In this document: positions 14,301-25,690 of the stretch, one piece after another
Position numbering within the stretch: the first letter of the stretch is position 1
Layout of the letters: every line of letters begins with the position of its first letter
Origin: Gavia stellata
Taxonomy: Eukaryota; Chordata; Aves; Gaviiformes; Gaviidae
Assembly: GCF_030936135.1 (NCBI RefSeq)
Contig: NC_082598.1
Span: 57,008,347 to 57,072,346, forward strand
Direction: 5' to 3'
DNA length: 64,000 bases
Position numbers and translations under genes: made by a program
Notes under the pieces: generated by a model
Told to the model about the DNA's origin: nothing
The model's database searches: none
What the model saw: the letters and a program-made list of their open reading frames with translations, nothing else

Positions 14301-17300
14301 TGACACACGAGTACTCTGAAAAACATCCTGTCCGGCGTGAGCTGGAGAACCAAATGACATCAGCTCCAGCAGGTTTCACGTAAAATGAAAACAAATCCTG
14401 AGCATTGGGTGACTGTTGCCATCCCCTCTCTATTGGGTTGTTTCTTTCCCTGCTTTGCTTCTCCCTCCCTCTGGCATCAGCTTAATGAGAGCTATTTTAG
14501 TCAGGATAGACACATCTTTTGCAAGAGCACTATGAATTTGTGACCGTGATTAGCTAGAAGCAATGCCTTCAGCAGCCAGGTTAAACATCAATTGTGGAAT
14601 AGCTAATGGAACCACATACCTGGCCTATGCTTTTCAAAGCAAAGCCTTGGCCACGCTAGGCACAGCAGTTGCGTTTTCTCTTTACTTTGCAGGCATTTCT
14701 CATTATGCTTGTGCATGTTTTCCTTTACCAGGGAAGATGCAGAATTAATTACCCACAGCAGCTCAAGACTGTCTAAATAAAACTCTTCTTCATCCCTTCC
14801 TGCCAAATAAGTTAATACCATACTGGTTTTAGTAGCATTTTAACATACTGCTGAACAGGGCTTTTCCCCTTTAGGAGACAGCAAAAATGGCATTTGCAGG
14901 AAGAAAGGTAAAATGGAAATATTTATTTCGTACTTTAAATGTTTTAACTGTTCTTCCTTTCTCAATGTCTATAATAAGAAATTAAACATTTGAGATAACA
15001 CATGGGAACCATGTGACATGAAATCTCATCAGTTCACAATTGGTTAACATTAGAATTAGCTGTAACAATGGAAATTTATCCTCATCCATGGAAATGACTG
15101 AAGAACAAAGTTATAAAGCACAGTTTTCCAACTGGCTTAAGTTGAGCTAAAATATATAATGCTACCAAAGGCCAGTCCCACTTTCCTCTCTGTCCTGGCT
15201 CTACATTCCTGCATCTACACATGTGCCAGCATAAGCATTTACACTCACTAAGCTGCCTGAAACCTAAACCTACTGAAAAACCCAAGTGGAGAACTTCTCC
15301 AGAAGCTGATCCAGCTGATCGCAAACGTGTGGGCAATACATCCCCTGAACAGGACAGGGAAGGAGGTACAATTGGGAAAGCCAAACTGTTCCTTTTGGCA
15401 GCAGTAGCAACTTACAAGGACATAAGTTGCTACTTGTAAAACCAAATCCTCATTTGGTGATTTCACTACTGTGAAACCAAATCCTCATTTGAGTGATTTG
15501 AGCCCAGGGTGGATATTCAAAAGCATATTTTATACTTCTGTTAACAATAAATGCATTGTTAGCAGAATGTTACTAAGATTCAATTTTAGAGCCCTTACTG
15601 AAAAGTAAAAAGAACCTGTCTCGATTGCAAGAAGTATTTATGCCATTAACTGAAAAAACATGGCTATGTGTAAACTAACGTCAAATGATCACGAAAAGAG
15701 GAGCAACGCATACAGAACTCGTAATAATGCTAAAAATGTTTTCAGAAGAGAACTGATTTTTTTAAAAGGCTTGTCATAAGCCATTAATATTTTAAGTTGT
15801 TTTCCAATATCTAGAAATCAGTATTTGTCATGATACGTTTTGCATCTTGCCTAGTTTTATTATTTTTCACTTGCCTTTTCCTGAAGAAGAAAAGTTGTTT
15901 TTCTCATTAAGTGTTCCATTTTCAAGAGACCATTCTTATTCATGAAGGATGCTTAAAAGTGTTAGTAATTTTGGATATGTGCTTACGTGATTTCCAGAAT
16001 AAAAACTACAGGAAGCATAAACTCAATAGTACACACGAAAAAAGGTAACTAAACAATTGCAATGAAGCACTGTTGACTTACCTGCAAACAACACAGGCTA
16101 ATCCCATTTCCATAGCAAAGTCATCAGCACTGGTTTCCTCAAAGCTAGATAAATCAGGCATGGATAAATCCTTGCTAGTCTGAACCGTAATAGGAGAGGA
16201 ACGAGCCTCTTGCTTCTCTAGTCTGGGCTTCTTTGGTGCATCAGCTCCTTCAGTGGTATCCCCTTTTATCTATTACATACACACAGAGAATGTGAAAATG
16301 CAAAAAGCTAACAGATATTATTAAAATGAGAAAATGACTGGAACAATGAGGTTAGCAGTATAAGAAGGTGTACTTTACACAGCATACACACAACGTATTT
16401 TCCTTAGATACATATTTTCTTCAAAATATTTATGAACCAGAAGCTCAAGTCCACTTTTTGTACTTCACCTCAAAAATCCTTGAAAAAGCTTTGGGAATCC
16501 CACATTTTAGCTTGCTACATTTTAGTAACCTCTTATTATCAGGATATTTAAAACACAGAAGCACAGAATGGTTTGGGTTGGAAGGGACTTTTAAAGTGCA
16601 TCTAGTCCAACCCCTCTGCAAGGAGCAGGGAAAACATTCACAGAATAATTATAACAAGACTTTTGTTGGATTGCCTGAACGGCAACGTGACTGGACAATG
16701 CAGCTCACAGGCTATGCACAATTAGATGAGTTCACTCACACAGGTTAAAAAGGAGAGCTTTTTGTCTAAAACACCTTCAAGTTTATTAACCAAGTTATTT
16801 TATTCGAGAACAAAAATTACTTACTTTATCAGCAGCTCTCTTTTCTGTTTCTTTTTTCACCTTTTCTGATGCAGTGGGCTTGCCATTGTTGTTGCCAGAA
16901 GGCAAACTAGGAGAAGCTTTAGGTTCTTGCTTACTGGAAATAGGTTTGGTAACAGATACTTTTGGTTGCTCTACTTCCTGAAAACAGAAACAAAAATTGA
17001 AGGCAAAGCCTACACTTGAGTTACTTCCTAGTTTGCAATTAGTTAAATAACAAGTTAGGCAAACAACATGTCATACAGCATTGATCATCTATATAGACAC
17101 TTTTTTTTTTAACATTTCTTAAATATTTTCATATCTATCAACAAATTAGTGTGTTTAAGCTGCAGTCAATTATTAAAACCTCCCCTTATCACTCACCTTC
17201 CAGAGGAAAAGGTGCTCCTTATCCAAAGACAGATCCTCTTTGGAACATTAATTAAAAAGGAAAACTTTTCTGCTTTTAAAATTTGAAGAGATAATGAACA

Positions 17301-18943
17301 CAAATTTGCAGATAGTTCTGAGGAAAAAATTCAATATAAGCTGAAACCATAAGTTGACATCTGATGTCACCAGACATCAATACTTCTTTCCCTCATGGAG
17401 AAAAATATTGACCTCTGCTTAATCTCAGTCCATATTCACCTATCAGATTAATAAATTTAGATCTCAACAGAAATCAATAGTTCTTATTAATGACACATTA
17501 GTGTCACCAATGTATAATAAGCACGTGAGTCTGTAAATGAGTGATTATTCACAGCAATGTGCATGAGCAAGGTACCCCCGCCCCTCTCCCCCAGCTTAGT
17601 AAGAAGGGAGTAATTATCTGCTGCATACTGGGATGGGTCCAGAGCCCTGAGCTTCAGCCCCCCGCCAGGTTTGCTGACTTCCTGTTGCATCCAGAGTCAG
17701 AAACAGATTTCCTCATCTGCCCGACTGTGGTAATCCTGTGCTCCTTATTCTGTTCTTGGATTTCATGGTCAACAACAAATTAATCCTGCAGTCTGAGTTC
17801 GAAAGGAAAGGAATTCTTGTACTCGATTCCATTTCTGAGCTTTGCAGTCCAGCTGATACTGGAGACACACTGAAAAGAGGAGAACAAAAGATTTCTTCCT
17901 CTGGCCTAAGGCTCAGTCTCACCTGAGGGCAGGTGACTACCAGCCAAGCTGTTATCAAAATTGGCTTCCCAAGACTCTCTGCACTATTATTTGGCTCCCT
18001 GCTTCCTCTTTAAACTACAAACCAATGCTTCTTGGAGCTCTGACATAGAGGGCTCCTAAGAATTTTGAGACCTGTGTTAGAGTGAACTGCAGTTTAGGTT
18101 TCAGGGAGTTAACAATTTGAATAGAAAGGAGTTAGACCACACAGTACACGTATGATGTATGCTGTAGCAGTAATAGTGCCTTTCACTTATTCGGAACCAC
18201 GTACACGCAGAAATGAAATATTACTAATGTATCAGCATACAGACCATCATTAGAACATACCAGGCTGACTTCTAGGCACCCTAGGGGAGAACACTACCTC
18301 ATTATCCATATGGCAATATGTAGCAATATGAGGATGTCCTCGCTTGGTTATTTCTATACACTAATCTCAGATTCAAATATTGTCTCTAGCAGGTGTTTAG
18401 TGATTTTCATAGATCAAAAATAATGTTTGTCCGTTGGATGGCAATGGTTTCAGCCTGCAAATCATTTTTGCTTTGAACCATTTGGTGTTTCATTCTCATA
18501 CGACTTCATCAACAGAATTTCAAGAAAAGAGATCCAGCTTTATCAGTAAATAGCTTGTTTTGTTTCATATTTATCTGTGGTAAAGAGATTTTTTTTTCCA
18601 TTAACTTCAATTACTCGAACAGATTATGTTGCATAAAAGGGGGATGATGAATATGAACATTCTATAATGACTTTTTCTTTTTCCTTGATTTCTGATTCTC
18701 TTAACTTTTCAGCTATAAAAGACGAACTAGGAATAGCAGGAGCTTTAAAAAGGCATACAAATGACCCATGTTCTCTAATACCAATACCTTCTGAGATGGA
18801 CGATAGCTTGAGTCAGTTCCTCTGGCCAAAGACTCATCAAGAAGCGCTTTCAACTTTTCAGCAGAGTCCTTACTTTTTGAATGCAAGAAGCCCAGAGCTT
18901 TCAGAAAAATGGGATCAAGCTCCAAGTTCACTGCAGCAGCCAT
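7781..18943 (-). CDS. INTS12: INTS12, Integrator complex subunit 12 (complete coding region, six coding exons)
   Basis: The six coding exons are 18943-18788, 16977-16825, 16269-16082, 12233-12074, 10756-10604 and 8362-7781. They join in frame with GT-AG introns to a 463-residue protein; human INTS12 is 462. Residues 1-52 are the near-invariant N-terminal microdomain beginning [11 protein letters not shown] lysine-, serine- and proline-rich linker follows. A C4HC3 PHD finger covers about residues 162-212, with ligands C162, C165, C179, C182, H187, C190, C209 and C212. A long serine/threonine/glycine-rich tail ends in a lysine-rich stretch, [14 protein letters not shown]. From known biology, INTS12 is a nuclear Integrator subunit that supports snRNA 3' processing and Pol II transcript termination. 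The N-terminal microdomain binds INTS1 and the PHD finger is dispensable for snRNA processing. The ATG at 18943 is the first AUG after the exon 2 acceptor and has A at -3 and G at +4. No key residue is missing. The identification is based on recognising the protein by eye. Confidence 0.97.
9045..9145 (-). repeat. MIR-like SINE relic, minus orientation
   Basis: Shows the reverse-complement MIR signature in order: a block like CCCCAGTTTTCAGATGGGG, then at the expected distance TGGCAGAGTCAAAATGG followed by AAACCC. Strongly decayed, as expected for an ancient amniote SINE. Recognised by eye only. Confidence 0.4.
9661..10295 (-). mobile_element. CR1 LINE, 3' fragment (5'-truncated)
   Basis: The left end is the reverse complement of the CR1 3' terminus (ATAGAATGGTTTGGGTTGGA). 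On the minus strand it encodes the C-terminal part of the CR1 ORF2 reverse transcriptase, including [38 protein letters not shown] and [14 protein letters not shown]. At least one frameshift separates the first block from the rest. CR1 is the dominant avian non-LTR retrotransposon and is typically 5'-truncated. It is in the sense orientation relative to INTS12. Confidence 0.93.
10604..10756 (-). CDS. INTS12: INTS12 exon 6 (residues 220-270)
   Basis: This exon is 153 nt and phase 0 at both ends. It begins [18 protein letters not shown] and continues [17 protein letters not shown], ending [10 protein letters not shown]. It is a proline- and lysine-rich linker just after the PHD finger. The acceptor is atacag and the donor GTAACG. 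Like exon 3, it could be skipped without a frameshift. Confidence 0.94.
10757..12073 (-). other. INTS12 intron 5
   Basis: 1.3 kb of intron between the PHD exon and exon 6. No repeat or other structure was recognised. Confidence 0.85.
12074..12233 (-). CDS. INTS12: INTS12 exon 5 (residues 166-219, most of the PHD finger)
   Basis: This exon is 160 nt. It completes the split arginine codon and reads [20 protein letters not shown], then [26 protein letters not shown] and TRQMKRM. It supplies six of the eight PHD ligands (C179, C182, H187, C190, C209, C212) and the tryptophan two residues before the last cysteine pair (W207), typical of PHD fingers. The acceptor is tctgcag and the donor GTAGGA. 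It ends in phase 0. Confidence 0.97.
15403..15434. repeat. Perfect 12-bp inverted repeat (hairpin, 8-nt loop)
   Basis: AGTAGCAACTTA at 15403-15414 is the reverse complement of TAAGTTGCTACT at 15423-15434. The loop is eight bases. The right arm runs directly into the adjacent tandem duplication. Confidence 0.85.
15430..15501. repeat. Two-copy 36-bp tandem duplication
   Basis: Copy 1 (15430-15465) and copy 2 (15466-15501) share the core ACCAAATCCTCATTTG and the flanking CTACT and GTGATTT blocks, with small differences. Within intron 4 of INTS12. Confidence 0.8.
16082..16269 (-). CDS. INTS12: INTS12 exon 4 (residues 104-166, first zinc ligands of the PHD finger)
   Basis: This exon is 188 nt. 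It begins [19 protein letters not shown], passes through [14 protein letters not shown] and [14 protein letters not shown], and ends LACVVC plus two bases of an arginine codon. C162 and C165 are the first pair of PHD zinc ligands. The acceptor AG is at 16271-16270 and the donor is GTAAGT at 16081-16076. The PHD finger is therefore split across this exon and the next one. Confidence 0.95.
16270..16824 (-). other. INTS12 intron 3
   Basis: A short intron of 555 bp that contains a CR1 3'-end fragment at about 16558-16632. Confidence 0.85.
16558..16632 (-). mobile_element. CR1 LINE, 3'-terminal fragment
   Basis: Contains AGAATGGTTTGGGTTGGAAG followed by the typical CATCTAGTCCAACCCC and a short GCAAGGAGCAGGG block: the reverse complement of the last 75 or so bp of CR1. 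Heavily 5'-truncated. Confidence 0.88.
16825..16977 (-). CDS. INTS12: INTS12 exon 3 (residues 53-103)
   Basis: This exon is 153 nt and phase 0 at both ends. It begins [12 protein letters not shown] and ends EKRAADK. The acceptor is tttcag and the donor is GTAAGT. It encodes the hydrophilic linker with [10 protein letters not shown], which matches the same linker in human INTS12. The region is rich in K, E, S and P and is probably disordered. Because both ends are in phase 0, skipping this exon would not shift the frame. Confidence 0.94.
16978..18787 (-). other. INTS12 intron 2
   Basis: 1.8 kb. A GC-richer patch at about 17570-17720 stands out by composition. No known repeat was recognised. 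Confidence 0.8.
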
Positions 18944-18951
18944 AGTGGTGT
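18788..18951 (-). CDS. INTS12: INTS12 exon 2 (first coding exon, residues 1-52, with 8 nt of 5'UTR)
   Basis: The acceptor AG at 18953-18952 follows a long pyrimidine tract. Eight UTR bases precede the ATG at 18943-18941. The exon encodes the N-terminal helix-rich microdomain, including [20 protein letters not shown] and ending SSYRPSQK. The donor GT is at 18787-18786, in phase 0. An ATG further up in the same frame (18988) lies in the intronic pyrimidine tract and is not the start. Confidence 0.95.
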
Positions 18952-21900
18952 CTTTGGAGGAAGGAAAAAAAAAAAAAAATAACAACAACTGTATTCATAT
19001 GGACAAACAGCACATGGCTAACTATCTCACAGAAGACTTTTTTTTAAATGAAATTATATTAAATCACAGCAAGGATGATATGGAAATTAATTATCATCAT
19101 TAGAAGATGACTGATTGTGAACCTCAGAGCTGCTGAACTTGAATTTGGCTTTACACCTGAAATGATGTCAAATTCGTTCTTTGGCATATCTTATGGTCAG
19201 AAACTAAACTCATCATACTTACATAAATGGAACAAATATTCCATATTCTTGATATTCCATACATACAGAATATCAAAAAGTATGCAAAATAAGTGTAAAC
19301 TTCAAGAAAAGCAATTAGTACCCTTTCCTTAACATTATTTGCACATACAGTGGTTTCTACCTCATTGTTTATTCAAGAATAACAAAGAAAAATCTCCTGT
19401 AGAAAAATTAACTTTTGAAACTTCTGAAAAGAACAGCTCATTGTAACATACAATGTAAGAGATACAAAACAGCTAGTATATGATTTTATATATATTTTAA
19501 AAATCTGAAAAAATATATTGTCCAGTTTTAAATTCAGCTGAAACAGTGAGAAAATTTATAACTCAGACTGTGATTTATCTGAGTCCCCTTGTGATAGCCT
19601 AGGTTTTCATGTCAAGTAATGACTATCCAGAGTTCCCAGATGCTACAGTGTCAAAGTACATAGAACAAAGTGAGGAAAAGGTTAGAACGAATTTAAAAAA
19701 ATATGTTTGCTTCATAGCAATACATTCCTGCACTCTGGAGCCTTCTCTATTAATTTCTTTAACAAAAGCTCTAAGGAACTGCGTTTACATCAGAAATTGT
19801 CCCTACGAAGATAGATAGTTCTCTAACTTTATCAATAATTAACAATTAATAATTTAAGAAATAACATGGGAAGTTTCCTGCTCTTTTCCAAAATGGATGA
19901 GAAGTGGTATTGTTAATAATGCCTTCAAATCTCATTTGAAATATATCAGGACATTTTATTTTTTTATACAGTAATCTAGAAGACATTCTTGAAAAGGCTT
20001 TTATCAGTTCTGCTCAAACGCACTGCCTGGACAGCTTTTTCAGCTGGAGCTTCCAAGGTTTTGTGTGATGAATTCCTTTTGATATTCAAGGCAGTGAACT
20101 TTTACCTCTCTGGCCAAAACACCAGCAGTGGCAGCCTGCTCTCTCAACACTTGCCTAGAAGTCTCCAGGAACCTTTATCTCATGCTGAGCTTTCACGAGA
20201 CACCAGAGAATCGCTTGACTGAGATCATCAAGGAGTTCGACACACAGTAGACTTCACAGGGATTTCATCAATGGACCCAGCAGAGAGTTAAGAATCCTCT
20301 TCAAGAGCCTCTTCTCTCTTCCTTAATCTTTGCTACTTTTTCTGGTGGCCGCAGAACTTCTCCTATTAAGTATGACACACCAGTTACTCTGCTTTTTCAC
20401 TGATCAAGTAGAGACTGCAGTGCAAGCCCCATCCAGACAATTCAGTCTCTCTCTGATGTTTACAAAAAGTGAATTCAATGCATGTGGAAAGCACATACCC
20501 TCTTTTTTTATGCATCTACTGCTGATACATTTTCAGGCTGCTCCTGCATTCTGTGGGTAGGTTCTCTCTCCCATTTCTTTGTTATGTCAATATACCTTCC
20601 AAGTTTCAGTACCATATAATCTTAAATTAGGACTCTGCTAAGCCCTCTGTTGAATGACAACATCAGAATTAAAACACCAATTGCAGAAATTTGGAATAAT
20701 TTCCTGTTAAAAAAAAAATCCTTTAAGTTCTTTCCTGAGGCTTCTTCTAGGAATATATACTTGTGTATGTAAGGAACAGGTAGCCTCAACAGTCATTAGC
20801 AGCCAAATCAGGATGCCTGGAATATTTAGAGAACAAGTGTAAGCGTGCTAATTACATTTTCATCTTTCTGAAGGTAACACTTCCCAGATTTATTTCTAGC
20901 TCTAGCTTTTTAAAGATGTCTATTGTAAAGGAACTGTTAAAATTCAAATTTCAAAAGGGTTCTCTGTATTTATTCTTTTATTTGCATACGAAATTGCAGC
21001 AGCACTTTCTCTTTCTCAAGGGTAAATTATAATGCCATAGGCTAATGCAGTTATAACTAAAATCACAAGAAATTTCTCATGAGAAGGGAGGGAACTGGGC
21101 TTATTAAACAGTTCAAGTACACTCAGTTTAGGCATACATTTTCAAATTAAAAAAAACCTATTTGTAAGTTAAAGAAAGTAAGTATATATAATGCAAAGAT
21201 GAACACATCAATAGCTGTCTTTAAAATAACATCTGAAAAAAAGTAAATTGATAAACATGCTCTCCTTACTGGACCACAATAACACAACTGTCAAACAGGC
21301 TAATACCAATAACTGGCCTGGTCCAAAAGGCAAATTATTGCTTTTGGTAGTGGCCTTTACCAGATGTTTACAAATCAGAACAGTAGTTTGATACTTATAA
21401 AGCTAAGATCCAATTACATTGATTCGTGTTTTCATTCATAAACTGCTCCTCTGGTGGTGAAGTCAGCATATAGCAACTTGATAGTCTTGGAGCAAGACTA
21501 GGGCAGTGTTTTAATGTTGATGCCATAGGTTATTCTGCGCAAGAGCACTCCTTGACTTTCTTGTTTACGTGGAATCTTTGTACAGAAAATATCTCAAATG
21601 TTGTTTTGGAAAAAAATAGGAAAAAAGTGAGTATGACACTGTCTTTTACGTAGCAGTTTGATAATGCAGCTGTGAGATTAGAGGGCTGTGTTATCATCCT
21701 TGAATCCAGAGCAGAACTGGTTTTGCACAACGTGGTAACTGAAGGGAACACGCAGGCAACTTGTGGAGCAGGGACAGGAACTCAAGCGCACCTTCTTGCA
21801 ACTAAGCATTAACCCATTAGCCCAGCCCTAAAAACACCCTTCTCAGCTTACGTATCTCTTTGACACTCCTTCACTATTGTATCAGAACTGTTTGACAAAA

Positions 21901-24900
21901 CCAAATATAAGGTAACAAAACTCTCTGAAGTATGTGAGATAATATTAAAAATCCTACAGTGGACAGTCTCATGGAGTAACCTCCTAACGCAGACTACTCT
22001 AAGTGGTTTAAATCCCTGTGGGAAGAAAAAATGTTAATTAGTGGGTTGTTATTCTTAAAACATCTAAGAGTCTAACAATTTTTTGAGTCTCTCATTTCTT
22101 GAGCATACTATTGTCTTCTGCCATATAAGCTTAATTGAGCACTATACAGAATATGTGGTCTTCCAATTTAATAGACTTATTAGACTTCCAGGGTGTAAGA
22201 GACCCCTTCTTTTCATTTATTTGCCAGCTATTATTTTGCATGCCTACACATGTATTATCTTATTCATCATCATTTTCAGTTAAATGGATCTACTTACTTT
22301 ACATTTTCAGATATGGCCATATTTTTACCCATCTGTTCCTGAACTCCTATTTCTATTATTTTCTGAGACAGGTGTACAATTGAAGATATTTTTCCAAGAA
22401 AGTGCACACCTTCAATTTATATTGCAATGCTATTATCAAATCCGTTCTTTATAAACTCAGCAATGCTTTTATTTTTCACTGACGCTGATGATTAAAGGGA
22501 GTTTCACTCGCATATCCTGTTCAGCTACCTTCAACATCTGTAGCAGTTAACTTAAAACCCAGTAACATGAATCAGTAGCACAAGATTTCTTCCAATGCAC
22601 TGCACTGTGTTCATCAATAATTAATTTCACTTACCACCACAATATCAATTCACCTTTTTTTTTCCCTTTTGGATTCTCCTGTTCCTCAGGATTTTCTCTC
22701 TTCCTGACTAACCTAATAACTGTGATGGTGGCAGATTTCATTTATTTACCAATAATGTCTTTTCCAGATCACTTGCAGATTTAATGTAAGCCTTAATAAA
22801 GTAGATCAAGGAAAATCTTAACAGCAGGAAAAACTGCACTTCTCTTTTCAGTTTTTGTTTTAGTATCTTAATCATGAGAACATAATTTCTCAGTTATCTC
22901 CGCCGAGGGATATTTCAAAACTCACACACTTTAGTAGTCCAGACAACTGTATTAATCAGAACAATTGTATTAATCAGTTCTTATTTATTTGACGTCTTCT
23001 CCAAAGAATTTTAGAAGACTGGAGTAAAATCTTCTGCTATGGAGTTACTAGTACTGGCGTTACTAATACTGGCAGCTTTCATTTTACATTCTATTCTACA
23101 GCATATTTTATACTGTACTTTTAAATTAATATTTCAATCAATATCACAGTAACCTATACATCCAGAATTTCTAAGATAACACTATTGCCCTATATTTGCT
23201 GTTTCCTACTCCTCACAAACAGTACATTATTTAAGAATCACAGAATCATTCCGTTTGGAAGGGAGCCCAAGTGGTCACCCGGTGCAACCTCCTGCTCAAA
23301 GCAAAGTCAACACTGAATCCAGACCAGCTTGCCCAGGGCTTTGTCCAGTTGGATCTTGAAAACCTCTGAAGACAGGAATGTGACAAACCTTCTGGGCAAC
23401 CTGTCTCAATGCCTAACTGTCCTAATTTCCTTACTTTGAATTGGAAGTTCCAACTTGTGCTGTCTCTCATTCCCCTGCAGTGCACCTGAGTAGAAAGACT
23501 GGCTCTATATTCTCAATAATCTCCTCTTAGGTATATAAAGGCTTCCACTAGGTCCCCCTAAGCCCACAGTAGATGACATCCAACACTCTCCCTTCATCTT
23601 CAGATCTAGCTATTTTGTCACAGAGGACAAGCCAATTGGTCAGGTATGATTTATCCTTGGTAGATCCCAAGCTGGCTATCCCCAGTCACCACCTGCTCCT
23701 TCTTATGCCTACAAATGGTTTCCTCCATGATCTTTCCACAGGTGGAAGGAGTGAGGCTGACCAGCTTGTAGTTCTCTGGACTGTCATTCTTGCCCTTTTT
23801 GAAGACAAACGTAAGATTTGCTTTTCTCCAGTCTTCAGGGATCTCCCCCAATCTCATGGCCTTTCAAAGACGACAGAAAATAGCTTTGTGAAGACAGCGT
23901 CAGCTCTCAGCACCCTTGAATGCAGTCCACTTGGGCCCACGGACTTGTCAGGTAAACAATCCCTGCTTCAATCCTCTTCCACAACGTGTAGTTCCTCCTC
24001 TCCTTGAACCCTGCCTTGTGGCAAAAGGCCTGGGAGACCTTATTGGCGAACTCTGAGGCAAAGACGACATTGACTACCTCACCCTTATCTGTGTCTGCTG
24101 TCACTAACACACTTGTCCCACTCAGCAGCAGCACCACATTTTCCTTGTGAATCCTTTTCCTGAAAAATGGCATCTCATCACTGTTGATATCTCTTGCTAG
24201 TTTCAAATCTAGCTTAGCTTTGGCTTTCCTAATACCATCCCTGCATGCCTGGGCAATATTCCTGTATTGCTCCTTTGTAGCCTGTGTCTCCACTTCCACC
24301 TCCTGTATACATCCTTTTTGCATTGGAGCTTTGTAATGAGTTCCCTCTTTAATCAAGCCCTTTTCCCATGATATCTGCATTACCTTTCTACAGAATGTTT
24401 TTGTTCTCATGAATAGTTGCGTTGCCACAAAAATCAGTTTTATAAAAAACTTTTATTCAAGTAAATGAGACAATCATACCTTCGGCAACTGGGATGTGCT
24501 AATCCCTGCTACCACCAGGCTTCAATATTCTGCAAAAATGGACCTGAAGATGCTGTTTAAACAGATGTCACTGCTCATTGGTCTAAGTCACTGGTAAATT
24601 GATTATATCTCCATTATTGTTTTCACCTTTCCCTAATTCAATGCCTACTGAAGTTTATCAGGTTTACAAATTCCCTAGATATCATCCTCCTGGTGATTTC
24701 TTGGTGGACGAACCAAACTTTAGTGAAAACCGAATTTGGGAATTAGTCACACCAAAGCCACGACCCGACCCTTTGCAACAGAGTTGCTGCAAATTTCTCC
24801 CTGACGTCTCCTTTATGAAGGAGAGGCCTCTCATCTGAAAGTCACTCTTCAAAAATAAAATGCTTAAGAAAATAAAAAGCCACCGCCTTTTAATCCAAAG

Positions 24901-25556
24901 ATGTCCTATGCTATGGCTGGAACCTATATGCCCTGTATTATGTATCCATCACCTCTGTGTGCTTGGGCTCTTCCTTCCTCAGCGCTGTCCCCACCCGCGG
25001 GCCAGTGCCGCCTTCCTGAGGGAGCCGCGCGCGGTGCCAGTCCCCGTCGCGAAGGCGGCGCTGAACCTCCCCGCTGCACCGCGGCGGTAACGACGCGGTC
25101 CGCGCACACCGAAGCCAAACGCCGGCACCCAGCGCCTCCCGCCCGAGCGGAGGGAGGCTGGGCAGTCCCGCACGGCTCGGTGCCATGAGGTGGAAACCAC
25201 CCGCCGCACACGCTGCCCTGAGGCAGAGCCTGAAACCAAGGCTCCGGCGACCCTGCCGCACCCGTTACCAGGCCCGACTCCCTCAAGGCCGCGGCACCCG
25301 GCGTGCCCGTGCGCTCAGGAGGGACCGTCCCTCCAGACGCCGGCAGGAGGGGCGCCAGCACCCACAGGGCCAACGCGGCCGCCTCCCCGCCCCGCCCGGG
25401 CCCTCCCCGCGCCACCGGGAGACTCGACGCTCGCTCCGCCCCGAGACCCGGGGTAACGGCCGCCAAGTGTGCGTGTGGGCTTCCTCCCAAAGCCCCTCTT
25501 CCCGGGTCCCCGCGAAGTCGTGTCTGCCCCCGCGGAGCCGCCCGCCGCGCTCTTAC
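18952..25556 (-). other. INTS12 intron 1
   Basis: 6.6 kb from the non-coding first exon to the start-codon exon. It holds a rearranged CR1 copy at about 23232-24430. The rest is AT-rich with no recognised feature until the CpG island begins near 24985. Confidence 0.75.
23232..24430 (-). mobile_element. CR1 LINE with internal deletion and broken ORF2
   Basis: Read on the minus strand, the right part encodes CR1 ORF2 linker sequence (ACRDGIRKAKAKLDLKLARD, then VVFASEFANK). RT-domain sequence follows (RLGEIPEDWRKAN, VFKKGKNDSPENYK, LVSLTPSTCGKIME) in another frame. At about 23570 it jumps to the CR1 3' end, which finishes near 23232 with the ATCACAGAATCATTCCGTTTGG tail region. The middle of the RT domain, including the usual ADD catalytic block, is missing, and the frames are broken, so the element is dead. 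The right boundary is uncertain. Confidence 0.85.
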
Positions 25557-25690
25557 CGGAGAGGAGGAGGAGAACGCGCGGGGGCAGCCGCCACCCCCGC
25601 CCTCCCCGCCCGGAGCCGGGTCCGCCGCTGCGCCGGTCCCCCCGCGCAACCAGGGCCCGGAAGCAGCAGTTCCGCGCGCTCGCCCCGCGC
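25557..25690 (-). other. INTS12: INTS12 exon 1, non-coding (donor sharp, 5' end approximate)
   Basis: A strong splice donor, CCG|GTAAGA, is found on the minus strand with the exon ending at 25557, inside the CpG island. The next acceptor in the gene is exon 2 at 18952, so intron 1 would be about 6.6 kb. No ATG occurs on the minus strand in the exon, so the first AUG of the mRNA is the exon 2 start. The upstream limit is a guess; the transcription start cannot be seen. Confidence 0.6.
25656..25663 (+). promoter_or_regulatory. ETS/GABPA-type site in the shared promoter
   Basis: CCCGGAAG matches the ETS-family core CCGGAAG. Such sites are common in bidirectional promoters. It lies between the two predicted first-exon donors. 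Motif match only. Confidence 0.4.

Larger units (their letters stand above)
12234..16081 (-). other. INTS12 intron 4
   Basis: 3.8 kb intron that splits the PHD-finger coding sequence. It holds a perfect 12-bp hairpin (15403-15434) overlapping a 36-bp tandem duplication (15430-15501). No interspersed repeat was recognised in it. Confidence 0.85.

Noticed and set aside
18941-18988. INTS12 start at the upstream in-frame ATG 18988
   Set aside because: That ATG lies upstream of the acceptor AG at 18953-18952, in intronic pyrimidine tract. The ATG at 18943 gives the expected [11 protein letters not shown]-terminus.
23573-24428. Open frames of 144 codons (plus) and 173 codons (minus) as host genes
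   Set aside because: The minus frame is CR1 ORF2 sequence and the plus frame is its antisense shadow.
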